From the NCBI GenBank assembly GCA_012931725.1, contig CM022944.1, positions 60,478,694 through 60,542,693 on the forward strand: 64,000 nt of DNA, read 5' to 3'. This document shows, piece by piece, positions 11,466 through 23,219 of the stretch. Positions within the stretch are counted from its first letter, which is position 1. Each line of letters starts with the position of its first letter. Position numbers and translations under genes: made by a program. Source of the stretch: Litsea cubeba (lineage: Eukaryota; Streptophyta; Magnoliopsida; Laurales; Lauraceae). Below the pieces are notes generated by a model, which had not been told where the DNA came from, made no database searches, and was given only the letters and a program-made list of their open reading frames with translations.

Positions 11466-13200
11466 TGAAAGTCCGGGATCCGAACCCTAGAGGGGGGTGA
11501 ATAGGGTGAGCTTGAAACTAGTGACCAATAAAGACAAATTTTAACTTCTTTAAAATAAATAGCCAAAAGTGGTGATTAAAAACTAAAGTGCGGAAGCTAA
11601 TAAAAACAATCACCACAAAGCATGCACCATCACATAATGATTTATAGTGGTTCTGCCTCAATGCCTACATCCACTGCCGGCTTGTACTCCTACACCTCAC
11701 CGGATTTCCACTATCTATGCTTTTCAAAAGGCTAAGCAATAACCTCTAACAGAGATGTTTTTCAACGCTTCACAACAACCTATCAATGTACTTTTCTAGG
11801 CTAAGCAATAACCTTTACGAGATGTTTTTCCAAGGCTAAGCAATAACCTTTACAAGTCTAAAGTTTTGATCCCTCAATAGTGTCTAGGATACACCCAAGG
11901 AGATACAATTTAAGCTTTAAATACAATGCCTCTTAATTAGGGAAATATGAAATTGAAAAACAAACTCACACAACACTCTATGTAATGCAAAGATGAATGC
12001 TCATGGTGTGTGTGTGAAAACTTCAATCAAGTTTAAAAAGTAAGCTCAATGAATATATGCTCAATGTATTTAAAAGTTTAAAGCATACAAATAGATTTGA
12101 TTGAAGTGAAATGCAAATCACATGTATAAAAACTAACTTCTTGATGACATGAAAATCAAAGGCTCACAAGTTATGTGAAACTATTTAAGACAAAACATGT
12201 GATGCATGAATAATGTTGTTTTAAAAAATAACTAGTTCAACTATTGTTCTTATGTGAATGAAAACAACATATGAAGATTCAACCAAGTAAATGATTCGTT
12301 CTATAAAAGAAATCAAAGATTTTGGCAAAGCATGATTTATGAAAATTAAAATAAACTTGATTTGAATCAAGGTGAAGTATCCAATACAACTTAGATCAAG
12401 GATAAAATGTATGTAATGGATTCAGCACATCATAGTTATCATGTTAAAATTCATCTACCAATAATTTAAACAAAGTATGTAACTTATGATTAGGAAAAGT
12501 AAAGCTTACTTAGTGATTTAACTCAATGGAACCGACCTTTAGCTTTCCAAATGACCCCCTAGCCTCCCTTAGCTCATTTCCTTTTGCTTGGACTTAATTC
12601 CCTCAAAGAGTGCCTCAAAGGTTACTTCAATAGCCCAAGGAAGAACTCATTTTATAGGAAAAGGAGGCTCCAACGGCTAGTTCAACGGTCATATTTTTTG
12701 AAAAACTGCTTTTAGCGGGGGCCAAAAACCGCCGGTAAAAAGTGTATATTTTTCGCCGGTATAAGTCCTTCCAACGGACATATTTTTTTTAAAAAATGCT
12801 TTTAGCGGCGGTCGTAGCCGCCAGTAAAAGTCCTGTTTTCCCAAAAAATATATATTTCAAAGAAATTTTCTTGTAGGGAATTTAGGCCATGGAATCAAGC
12901 TTCGAAACATGTTTTAAATCATTCTAAGAGTTTTAAAAACATGAAACCTAAAATGTCTAAGATTATTTGAAAGATTTAAAACCATAGACTTGCTTGATTC
13001 ATAAAACTTCTCTTTCAAAAATAATTGCAACCAAGTTTAAAAACCAAAACATGCATGAAACATGATTCTTAAAAGTCTAAAAACCAATGCATGTGAAAAT
13101 CAAGATTTCAAGATTTTCCAAATCAACGTATGTGTGAAAATTCAAATGATGCTAAAATGTTAATGCATCCATCAAATTGCAAAACACAAAATCCCTAACA
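11466..13200 (-). mobile_element. LTR of Sirevirus-like element B2
   Basis: 1735-bp minus-strand LTR, TGTTAGGGATTTTGTG at 13200 to ACTTTCA at 11466. The start matches the B1 LTR (40659 and 46206), and the CCCGGACTTTCA end matches too. It has a polypurine tract on its upstream side (13201-13215) and a primer-binding site plus gag start on its downstream side, so it serves as 3' LTR of one unit and 5' LTR of another. GC-rich palindromic units (GCCGGTAAAA / AGCGGCGG type) lie at about 12705-12830. GGCTAAGCAATAACC repeats at about 11730-11850 match the hairpin repeat of the B1 LTR. Confidence 0.85.
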
Positions 13201-14455
13201 ATCTCCCCCTTTGCAATTTGATGGCAACTCACTCATTGCTGAATTTACACACTAAGTCTTCAGCTTCTCCTAAGCTGGACAAGTCTTGAAATCTCTAGGA
13301 TGCTTCCTTCACTTAGCTTGGGCTCTAGTTCTTTTTCTTCATTCTTCTTGATGCTTGGAGCTTGATCATTCTTCAAGCTTTCTTTTCATCTTTCTTTCAT
13401 TAGCCTAGCATCTTCTTTAGCTCCCAAGCTTTCTCTTCTTTCAACTCTCCTCCTTTGACCATGCGCTCTCTCCCTTTGGCAAGATATGCATTCTCTCCCA
13501 CTGTGGAAGATAATACAGTATCCCCCCTTAGGCAACTTGGACATTCTCTCCCCCTTTGACATTAAATTGCAAAGGTACATACACACATGAAATAAGGAAA
13601 ATAACTTTTAGTAGCAACTGTTAACAAAAGAAATCGAAAATGAATTTATAATAGGGTATCATGTATGGGCAGTAAGCTATAAGGGTATAAAGCCAATACA
13701 ATGGTGAATTTGGTCAAAACTAATACTTCGTATGAAGGTTTACACTCTCCCTCAATCCATTCTCTCCTTTTGTCAACTTGTTGACAAAGATTTAACTATG
13801 TGATGCAAGAAGAAGATGGTTTTACCAATTGAGGGTTAACTTCAAGGAAATGATTAGATACCCATAACTATAGAGCTCAATATGATCAAATTACCAAAAT
13901 TACGAACAAGGTCATGGGGATAAGCAATCGTGGATATCAATTTGAATAAATTAAGGATACCAGATCAAGGATATTATAAATAAATCAATCACTCTAAAAT
14001 GGAGCTAAAGGAATATAACTACTAGGATTAATCCAAATTAGAGCTATCCATGATGTTATGGGGTTTACATAGCATCAATCAATATAACTATGAAAATCAT
14101 ATGCTATGAATATTTTGAAATCATTTCATTCAATCATTAGATATGACTATCATGTGCAAGATGAGTGAAATGAAGTTCAAACATGAAGCCAACCTCAACC
14201 ATTAACCAACGAAGGTTATGATCACATAAACATGGTGGTCATGAGATTTACCTATATGTGCAAGAGAGGTGACAAATATGAAAATTATGATGCTAATGGA
14301 ATGTGAGATGGAATAAAGACATATTACTATTAAGTTCAAACCAATGTGCACAAGGTCTATCACATTCTCAAGATATGAGATCAATTGGATATGACATCAA
14401 TAGAAAATTATACTAATTGAAACCAATTGAATTTGACAACATGAATAAGAGCATG
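13201..14455 (-). mobile_element. 3' interior of element B2
   Basis: Non-coding, AT-rich DNA matching 45400-46205 of B1 in reverse complement, including the TTGCAATTTGATGGC block next to the LTR and several C-rich tracts (purine tracts on the minus strand) at about 13201-13210 and 13500-13560. Short inverted repeats occur here as well, for example around 14125-14175. The frame at 13386-13586 reads through the purine tracts and is not credible. The join to copia RNase H sequence is at about 14400-14460. Confidence 0.7.
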
Positions 14456-15330
14456 GATGTGACATCTGGATGAATTCCCAGATCAAGTGTACTTTCTCTG
14501 AATGTGTTTTGTCCTTCTTGTGATACCTGGGGGCTTTGCACTGTGCTACAGCACCGGTGTTGTCGCAGTACATGACAATATTTCTGTACGGCAGGAACAA
14601 CTCCCAATTCCAATAGGAATTTTCTGAGCCATACAGCTTCCTTTCCTGCTTCTGCTGCCGCCACATACTCGGCCTCCATGGTAGAATCAGCAGTACTTTT
14701 GTTTGACACTTCTCCATGATATAGCCCCTCCTGACAGAGTAAAAACTATCCTGAGGTAGACTTGCTGGCATCTCTATCAGACTGGAATCAGAGTCTGTAT
14801 ACGCCAGAGGCGTTAGATCATCCGCTCGATAAGTTAGTCTATAATCTTTCGTTCTCCGTAGATACTTGAATATATGCTTAACAGCTGTCCAATGCACAGG
14901 TCCAGGGTTTGACTGATATCTGTTAACCATGCCAACAGCAAAGCAAATATCTGGTCTAGTACATAACATTGCATACATGAGGCTTCCAACAGCTAATGCA
15001 TATGGAACTCTCCTCATGCTTTCTATCTCCTCAGGGTGTCTTTGGACTTGATCTCGAGATAGAGGTACTCCATGTCTAGAGGGTAATAAACCCTTCTTGG
15101 ATTCATGCATGTTAAACTTGATCAAAATCTTCTCAATGTATGATGATTGAGATAAGGCTAATATCTTATTCTTACGATCTCGCAAAAGCTTGATCCTTAA
15201 GACATAGCTTGCCTCACCCAAATACTTCATCTGAAATTGAGACGATAACCAAACCTTTGTGGATGACAATATACCTATATCATTTCCAATGACGCAATAT
15301 GTCATCTGCATACAGAACCAAAATGCAACT
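14397..15330 (-). pseudogene. Copia RT C-terminus and RNase H, frameshifted and truncated
   Basis: The frame 14397-15311 carries the end of reverse transcriptase (GSLMYAMLCTRPDICFAVG, the usual RT-to-RNase H connection) and the start of RNase H. A second frame (14413-14709) holds the RNase H signature STMEAEYVAAAEAGKEAVWL, while YCDNTGAVAQ is in the first frame, so at least two frameshifts are present. The catalytic RT motif reads YADD near 15295, where copia elements usually have YVDD, and a frame break lies beside it. The protein stops short of the normal RNase H end. Confidence 0.85.
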
Positions 15331-15377
15331 ACATTTCCATTTCCTTTCTATACACACATGGTTCATCAATGTTTTGA

Positions 15378-16520
15378 TCATATCCAAAGATTTAACTGCC
15401 TGATTAAACGTTGATGTTCCATGCTCTGAGATGCTTGCTTAAGTCCATAAATTGACTTCTTAAGTTTGCAAACCATGTTATCTTGGCCACTAGCAATGAA
15501 ACCCTCTGGTTGCATCATGTAAATGCATTCGTCAAGATTTCCATTTAGAAAAGTTGTCTTGACATCCATTTGCCATATCTCGTAGTCATAATAACATGCG
15601 ATGGCTAAGAGAATCCTCATGGACTTGAGCATGGCTACTGGTGAGAAGGTTTCCTCATAATCGATACCCTCTTTCTGAGAATATCCTTTCGCCACCAGTC
15701 TCGCTTTGAAGGTTTCCACCTTCCCATCCACTCCTCTCTTTCTCTTGTAGATCCACTTGCACCCTATGGGTTTAATCCCTTCAGGCGCATCTACAAGATC
15801 CCAGACTTTATTGGAATACAAAGAATCCAATTCAGACCTCATTACTTGCTGCCACATGTCAGCATCCGTATCCGTTACTGCTTCATTGTAACTAGCAGGA
15901 TCCTCAACCAGATTTTTGGAGTCTGTCTTAAAAGATACTGCTAGATATCTTTCTGGCTGTCTAAAAATTCTCCCACTACGACGAGGCTCCGGAGTGTTAA
16001 AAGGAATATCCTGTTCATATACCGCCTTAGGATTTGGTACAGGTGTAATAGGAGATCCTGGAATAATCTCCTCTAGTGTATCTTTACAACTTAGCTCTAG
16101 ATGCATTACGCAATCATCCTCCAAGTATCTAGCATGAGTGCTGATAAGTATTTTATGCTCCTTTGGATGATAAAAAATGCCACCTTTTATTCCCTTAGGA
16201 TACCCAATGGAATAGCACATTTCTGATCTTGGTTCCAACTTGGTAGCTTTATCATTCAGTACATAAGCTGGACAACCCCAAATGTGGATATGTCTTAAAC
16301 TGGGTTTTCGACCTATCCATATTTCTTGCGGTGTCCTAGGCACTGATTTAAAAGGAACCAGATTCAAAATGTATGCTGCTGCTTCTAGGGCATATCCCCA
16401 AAAAGATATGGGTAGGGTTGCATGACTCATCATGGACCTTACCATATCAAGAAGGGTACAGTTTCTTCTCTCTGCTACACCATTTTGCTGGGGTGTACCC
16501 GGTGCAGTCATCTGAGACAC
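15378..16520 (-). pseudogene. Copia integrase C-terminal part and reverse transcriptase
   Basis: A 380-residue frame. Residues about 1-70 continue the integrase (QQNGVAERRN, containing the last catalytic glutamate), followed by the copia WGCPAYVL motif. Reverse transcriptase begins near residue 215 with WDLVDAPEGIKPIGCKWIYK and continues through LVAKGYSQKEGIDY and DVKTTFLNG to YGLKQASQ. The frame then leaves the RT sequence, which resumes in another frame at about 15311. It is one fragment of a dead polyprotein rather than a functional gene. Confidence 0.9.
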
Positions 16521-16941
16521 AATCCCATGTTGTGTGAGGTACTCCTTGAACTCACCTAGGAGGTACTCGCCACCTCGATCAGATCGAAGGGCTTTGATAT
16601 GTTTACCTAGTTATAGCTCCGCCTCAGCCTTAATGCTTGAATTTATCAAAAGACCCAGACTTGCGTCGCATTAAGTACACATATCCATACCTGGAGTAAT
16701 CATCGGTAAAGGTGATGAAATACTCATAACCTCCTCGAGCTGGTTTGCTCATAGGACCACACACATCAGTGTGAACCAATTCTAACAATTCCTTCGACCT
16801 CAGTCCCTTTGAAGAGAATGACCTTTTGGTCATCTTTCCTTTGAGACAAGCTTCGCACTGAGGCAATGGTTCGAGATCTAATGAACTCAAGGGCCCATCC
16901 TTTACCAACCTCTGAATTCGTTTTAGGTTAATATGACCCAA
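16521..16941 (-). pseudogene. Copia integrase N-terminal part
   Basis: The frame 16630-16941 shows GHINLKRIQRL and CEACLKGKM (the HHCC zinc motif, whose first histidine lies just upstream) and then the integrase core starting LVHTDVCGPM, with a catalytic aspartate, to ITFTDDYSRYGYVY. The frame breaks at 16630. The rest of the core reads on at 16520-16620 with shifts. Confidence 0.85.
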
Positions 16942-17004
16942 ATTTAAGTGCCAAAGAAAAGTGTCATTGGTTGAAGATACCTTCCTTTTAAGGGAAGTTA
17001 AGCT

Positions 17005-17400
17005 TTATAGTTGAACATTTTGCAGTGTGGGAGTAATAGGATATATATAAAATAAGTTGTCATGCATTCTACCGGAACATAGAACATTTCCATCTCTACT
17101 AATATCAACACCAGAATGGAATGAAACAAAATAATTAAATTCAATAAGTCTGGAAACTGAAATTAAATTCTTCCTCATGTCCGGAACATAGAGAACATTA
17201 TTTAAAACCAATATCCTATTGTAAGAGAAATGTAAGGTAACATCTCCCACTGCAAGTGCCCAAACTTTTGCTCCAGTTCTAACTCTGAGGGCAAACTCTC
17301 CTTTCTCAAGTTTCTGCATTATCTGAAACCCCTGCAATGAGTTGCAGATATGATTAGTGGCTCCAGAGTCTACTATCCATGAATCAGTAGAATCAACCAG
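17005..17400 (-). pseudogene. Copia protease region
   Basis: Upstream of 17337 the minus strand encodes an aspartic protease start of the type DSWIVDSGATNHIC (about 17340-17390). The open frame 17005-17337 continues with VLYVPDMRKNLISVSRLI, the pre-integrase motif usual in copia. A break separates it from the integrase frame. Confidence 0.8.
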
Positions 17401-18282
17401 AAAACAGGTTTCAATGTAGTAGGAAAAAGATATACCTTTCTTAGCAGAGGCCAGGAACTTGGGACAATCTTTCTTCCAATGACCTTTAAGGCCACACTTG
17501 AAGCATTTCCCTTTGGGCTTTTCACCTATACCCTTGTCCTTCTTTTTACCAGCATTACCCTTTTTTCTGTCCCTTTCCTTTTATCCTTCTTCTTCTTAAA
17601 TTTCTTCCCTTTCGGGTTCATTTTAAAGGAAGACTGGAAAAAATGAGCTGGGTTTTGGCTTCATGATAGCCTCTGCCGCCTGAAGTTCTTTCATTAACTC
17701 AGGTAAAGTCATGTCCATCTTGCTCATACTGAAATTGAGCTTGAACTGATTGAAAGAATCCAGCAGAGTTTCGAGAATCATATCAGTTTGACTCTCTGCA
17801 TCAATCTCAGCCCCTAGGATTTCAACCACATTAAAGCAATCCATCATCTTGAGCATATGATCTCTGACGGGTGTTCCCTCGGCCATCCTAGTGTTCATGA
17901 TTGTCCTTATAGCAGCTTGCCTAGCTGGCCTGCTTTTGTCTGCGAACATCTCAGACAAGGACAACATGATGTCAGAAGCTGTGTCCATTTGCTCGTGCTG
18001 TGTTTGCAATATGTTGGACATGGAAGCAAGCATGTAGCATTTAGCCATGCTATTCGCTTTCTTCCATTTCCTTTCAGCCTCTTGCTGGTCATCTGTAGAA
18101 TTTCCATTAATCTCAGGATAGGGTTCTGACAAGACATACTTGTACTCCTCAGCAGTAAGTAATATGTCAAGATTCCTTTTCCAGTCCACGTAGTTGGGAC
18201 CAGTAAGTTTGTTCTCACGTAAAATACTCATCAACGGGCTAAAAGAACCTCCGGTCATCTCTCTGGATATATAACTGTTCAT
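17401..18282 (-). pseudogene. Copia gag with CCHC knuckle, frameshifted
   Basis: The main frame (to 17623) has the copia gag signature LTGPNYVDWKRNLDILL near its N-terminus and an LPELMKELQAAEA motif near its C-terminus. Plausible starts are the methionines at 18282 or 18258; the longer frame from 18378 adds an unlikely hydrophobic leader. After a shift at about 17640 the sequence turns lysine-rich and carries the nucleocapsid knuckle CFKCGLKGHWKKDC at about 17470-17515 (CX2CX4HX4C intact). At least two frameshifts make it a pseudogene. Confidence 0.85.
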
Positions 18283-18378
18283 AATTAGACGGGCAGTATA
18301 TATATGTAACATGTATATGGTGTTTATAATAAAAGAAAATAAGCACATCAAACTTTTTACATTATTAACCCTTATCAT

Positions 18379-19985
18379 AATGTATCAGTATCTTAACCTC
18401 CTCAGAGACCCTCCACCGAAGGGATGGCCGAGTCTATAGTCATGTTGAATAAAGCCTCGCTTATTTGGATTATCACTATCTGGATATAGAATATCCAGTG
18501 ACAATCCAATCACTGATTGGTTTGGCCTCATATGACAAATAACTAAAACTTGTAAGGAGAGGTTATTACCATCTTATGTCAAGTGTGTTACCATCTCTTA
18601 TGAAATTTCCCAGAATGTCTATGATTTGAGTCCTCCGAAAGGAAGTGAACTTAATCATTTCTTGAAGTGAACTCTAGTAAAAACTCCACCGAAGGGATGG
18701 CCGCTCCCACCAACACTTCATCGACATTCTATAGAAGTGATCTTTAGTAAAGAACTCCACCGAAGGGGTGGCCGCTCCTACTAACACCTCATTATGAATA
18801 TTCACATTAGTTTCACCTACTAATCCCCTTGAAGCAATCTTTAGTAAAGAACTCCACCGAAGGGATGGCCGATCCTACTAACACTCCATTGAGATAGCAT
18901 GAACCGAAAAATGGAAGGCCATGGGGTTTTTCCAAACCCCTCTCCCACTTGATTATTTATCACTAGGGTTTTAAAACACTTTTGATCTTTATATCGTTAC
19001 TCAAACACTGTCTAAATCTAGCAAACTTAGTTAACAATTTTCATGACTCAATTGCTTAAGTCATCTCAAAAATAAATAACCTGTGCTTTAAAACATATTG
19101 AGTAAAGTTCCTTAAAAAAAATCAAATAAAAAAATATAACTTGGGCTATGGGAACCATTAGGGAGCATCGTATTAGATTTTAGTTTAGCCTCTTTTGGAA
19201 AACAAGGGTATCAAGATAAACTAAACCCTATCCATTTTAAACCTTAGACAAAGAAAAGTGCTGGTCTAAGTTCTGTTTAAAAACAAATAGCCAAACTAAT
19301 CCAATCTAATATTGAAAGATCCCACTTTTATAAACCTAGTGGTGACCATGTTTCTAGGTGACAATTATAGCAATTACATAAAGCATTCATCCATGCATTC
19401 CATACATAATAGCAATAAAATTATGCAACCCTTGATGGCCCCTTTCTTTTCGGACTTCAAAATCAGATTTCCTCTTGCACCAAGAAGCCTTATCACCTCC
19501 ATCACCATGGATTCCCTTTACTAACAATCATGTAATTTTTGAAGCTTTCTTCTCTTGCTTGATACCATAAAAATAAATTTATTTACAAGCAAACCATGAA
19601 AAAAAAACCAAAAATTACATTGGAAATCCCTATGCTTTTCAAGAAAGCTACATAGAATCTAGTTGGAAACATAAATTGAATTACAATTTCCTATGATTGC
19701 TAAACACGCAATCTTACAATTTCCAACTAATAAAAACACATCCAATTCCATACAACATTCATACGAACCATCAAGGATGCATATCTGGCTGCATACAAAG
19801 AGGTTAGTGCATGCAAGATTCTATGTACAGCAGTAGACAGTATTCTGTAATAACAATTCCAGCAATCTGGAAAAATTCCTGCACACCAATCATGCACTAA
19901 AACTTATCTTAAAGGGTGCCACCATGCCCTTAATTAAGCTAGAATAAAAATTAATACAACTTGGGATCATGATTTCACATGGAGT
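18379..19985 (-). other. Leader of copia element E, with tandem repeats
   Basis: Untranslated stretch between primer-binding site and gag. It contains repeats with the core CCACCGAAGGGATGGCCG at about 18413, 18686, 18757 and 18854, each in the last three flanked by TTTAGTAAA-like and CTAACACTCCAT-like sequence. No coding frame is supported. Confidence 0.7.
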
Positions 19986-19998
19986 GGCTCTGATACCA
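19986..19998 (-). other. Primer-binding site of copia element E
   Basis: Minus strand reads TGGTATCAGAGCC, the complement of the initiator tRNA-Met 3' end, one base after the LTR end at 20000. Confidence 0.92.
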
Positions 19999-19999
19999 C

Positions 20000-21967
20000 T
20001 GAAAGTCTGGGTATAGTAGATCTAAACTGCCATAAGAAGGACGTCCAAAGGCTGATTTAGTTCAGCAAAAACGAATTTTAAATCTGATCTTGGCAGCGCA
20101 AATCAACCATAGATTAAGGATAAAAACTCCATGAAATCATGATCAACAGATGTATAATAAAAGGAGATCAAAGTGGAATTATACCTTGATGATTTGAAGA
20201 CTACAAATCTTTGATAGAATGGATCTAAGGTCTGATCACAGGCCTGCAATCAGCAACACTAATTGCGGGAATTTTCTGCAGTAGCTTTCCTTTTGATCTT
20301 CTCCTCTATTCCACAACCCAATCCTATTGGTTATGATTGTGGGATCAAAGTATGGATTCCTTGAGAGGTTTTCTGAACTATTTTAAATGAAAAGAACCTA
20401 ATCTTCTTTTCTCCTTTCAAGGAAGAAGAAAAAAATGAAAACATCCATGTTTGTTTTTGAACTTGTGTAGACGGCCAAAAAATCTGGGACTTTATGTTGC
20501 ACGCCCAGGAGTTTCTCTCACTCTCTCTTATCTTTTGCTTCCTAACTGTTTGACGCCCAAGAGGGAGATATGTATGGAAAAAATTTTTATCTCCTTCTTA
20601 GTTCTCTCCTTTTTGAAATAGAAAACTAAGAAGTCAATCCCATAAAAATTGCAACCATAGACGTGCAACACTTCCCTCTTATCTTTATAAAATAATTAGG
20701 ATACAATAATAGTAAGAATTCTTACCCAAAGAGGAATCCAACCTTCTAAGTAAAGATACCTACTTAAGATTGGAAAGCTTACACAAGGGGCCCGCTATAT
20801 GGCTGCCCCATTGGATGGATAAACTCAGCATGGCCCACAAGTCAATAACTTTTTCATTAAAATAATTCAACCACTTTTCATTTAAATAAAATAGGAAACC
20901 ATGCCAATATAGGAAAATGGCTAGAGAAGGGATCAAAAGACATATTTGCCCTTGGCTACCAAAATGACCAAAATGACCATGCTAATCCCATAGCAACATT
21001 AAGATCATTTTTAACCTTAACTCATTCCACTAAAGAGTTATGGCTGAACTCCAGGGACAAATAAAATATGATTTTCAGCTCGTCAATAAGTGACATTCGT
21101 CTTCGACCTACTAAGTGAAATGACCGTAATGCCCCTCTATGTAACATCCATAATCAAGTCAGGTAATTCAATGTACTATCGACCTTCTTGATTATATCTC
21201 AACCTTACAACTTTATATCCTGAACTTAATCATCATCCGGATATCATTCTCTTGATCCAGGGAGCGACCCACAAGTTCAATATCCATATGGAAGATCCAT
21301 ATACTAAGATCTTAGATTTTGATGATTAATCAGATAATTCTAAGGGGATGATCTCTCCTTCACTTGATGGCATAGATTCTTTATTGCATATGTACGTCGC
21401 AACTAATCAAGCCCGAATACCCAAAACACAGAGTTGTTGACCCATGTACAGGATCTCACCCATAGTGAATTAAAGCACAAGAACTCAACTTCATCAGTTC
21501 ATCCACATATGCTCACGATTAAGAGCACTGGTCACTCAGTAGCATAAGGTGATTTGATCTCTCTCGGTGATAGTACTATTTTAGAAATCACACCTTTAAT
21601 GGTCCAGTTCAATGCATGACACATGCACTAATGAGATACATCCGGAAAAGCCTCCTGTGACTAAAACTAATGAGATACATCCGGAAAAGCCTCCTGTGAC
21701 TAAGGTAAGTCACCCTTAATTTAGGAGAGTATCTCACTGTAACTTATACCAAGATGAAGTGCCCAACTCCATCTCTCAGTTATGAACCAATTTATTGTTT
21801 CAAGTATCCTGTGTGTAGACACTACATACCTAAGTCATTTACAAGAAACAAGGGACCTTACACAAACAGTAAGAGAAAAGAATAATTCTAATAAATAACC
21901 TGCAAATATCCATTAACAGAGATGAGGGTGCTGTCAGTGGGCTTTAGGGCATATACAAATCCCAACA
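20000..21967 (-). mobile_element. 5' LTR of copia element E
   Basis: 1968 bp from TGTTGGGATTTG (21967) to ACTTTCA (20000) on the minus strand, with TG/CA ends. The plus-strand copy at 1-1601 confirms its extent on the primer side. A 38-bp tandem duplication (GAGATACATCCGGAAAAGCC unit) lies at about 21628-21702. Confidence 0.9.
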
Positions 21968-21977
21968 AGAGCACAAG

Positions 21978-22151
21978 GCTCTGATACCAATTGAAAGTCC
22001 GGGATCCGAACCCTTGAGGGGGGGTGAATAGGGTTAGCTTGAAACTAGTGACCAATAAAGACAAATTTTAACTTCTTTAAAATAATGGTGATTAAGAACT
22101 AAAGTGCGGAAGCTATTAAAAATAATCACCACAAAGCATGCACCATCACAC
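21978..22151 (-). mobile_element. 5' LTR end and primer-binding site of element B2
   Basis: Primer-binding site TGGTATCAGAGCC at 21978-21990 (minus strand) and the adjoining LTR end, matching 11466-11640 closely. The match stops at about 22151 (ACCATCACA), where the tandem repeat block begins, so the rest of this LTR is missing. Confidence 0.8.
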
Positions 22152-22153
22152 AA

Positions 22154-23117
22154 GCCCAATCAAATGCAAGACGTGGGCCCTACTTAGTAATATAATAGAT
22201 ATGATGTGGGCCCCACTCAGTATTATAATAGATATATATATAGTGTATATATATATATATATCTATATCTATATCTATCTATACCCTTATATAAAAGGGA
22301 GGAAAGTGTATTACTTTTTCACTACACACATGCCCAATCAAATGCAAGATGTGGGCCCTACTTAGTAATATAATAGATATGATGTGGGCCCCACTCAGTA
22401 TTATAATAGATATATAGTATATCTATATCTATATCTATCTATATCCTTATATAAAAGATATATAAAAGAGAGGAATGTGTAGTATTTTCTCACTACACAC
22501 ATGCCCAATCAAATGCAAGATGTGGGCCCTACTTAGTAATATAATAGATATGATGTGGGCCCCACTCAGTATTATTATAGATATATATAGTATATATATA
22601 GTATATCTATTTCTATTTCTATATCTATCTATACCCTAATATAAAAGAGAGGAAGGTGTAGTACTTTTTCACTACACATGCCCAATCAAATGCAAGATGT
22701 GGGCCCTACTTAGTAATATAATAGATATGATGTGGGCCCCACTCAGTATTATAATAGATATATCTATATCTATATCTATATCTATATCTATATCTATCTA
22801 TGCCCTTATATTCTATACGCTTATATAAAAGAGAGGAAAGTATATTACTTTTCACTGCACACATGTCCAATCAAATGCAAGAAGTGGGCCCCACTTAGCA
22901 TTATAATAGTTATGATGTGGACCCCACTCAGTGTTATAATAGATATATAGTATATATCTATATCTATACCCTTATATAAAAGAGATGAAAGCGTATTACT
23001 TTTTCACTACACACATGCCCAATCAAATGCAAGATGTGGGCCCCATTTAGTATTATAATAGATATGATGTGGGCCCCACTTAGTATTATAATAAATATAT
23101 ATAGTATATATATATTT
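22154..23117. repeat. Tandem repeat, about 150-185 bp, six units
   Basis: Units begin GCCCAATCAAATGCAAG (fifth unit GTCCAAT) at 22154, 22332, 22503, 22680, 22865 and 23017. Each holds two related sub-repeats (GATGTGGGCCC...TATAATAGATAT), a variable TATATC/TATAGT microsatellite, and a TTATATAAAAGAGAGGAAAG...CACTACACACATG segment. Length variation sits mostly in the microsatellite. The frames at 22138-22365 and 22732-22950 are translations of this repeat. Confidence 0.92.
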
Positions 23118-23219
23118 ATAGATAAAGATGGATAAAGATGGGGACATAATGGGAATTTCCTAATTTGTCTAAAATAGACTTTCGATCAGGCTTGGATTTA
23201 GAGGGGTTTTGAGGATCCA

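Larger units (their letters stand above)
14455..21967 (-). mobile_element. Decayed Ty1/copia element E
   Basis: Minus-strand element with gene order gag, protease, integrase, reverse transcriptase, RNase H, which is diagnostic of copia. The 5' LTR (20000-21967) is followed by one base and then the primer-binding site. The coding region is broken by several frameshifts. The body ends inside RNase H at about 14455, and the 3' LTR and polypurine tract are absent. It inserted about 10 bp downstream of the primer-binding site of element B2. It cannot be autonomous. Confidence 0.85.
11053..22151 (-). mobile_element. Element B2, Sirevirus-like, rearranged
   Basis: Minus-strand element whose pieces are, in its own order: an LTR remnant (22151-21992), a primer-binding site (21990-21978), the inserted copia element E, the 3' interior (14455-13201), an LTR (13200-11466) and then another primer site plus gag start (11463-11053). 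LTR-interior-LTR-gag order suggests recombination between related copies. Most of the gag and mid-interior is deleted. Confidence 0.65.

Noticed and set aside
22154..23117. CRISPR-like array
   Set aside because: Repeat units are 150-185 bp with microsatellite cores and no short direct repeats with unique spacers; the context is a plant nuclear genome.
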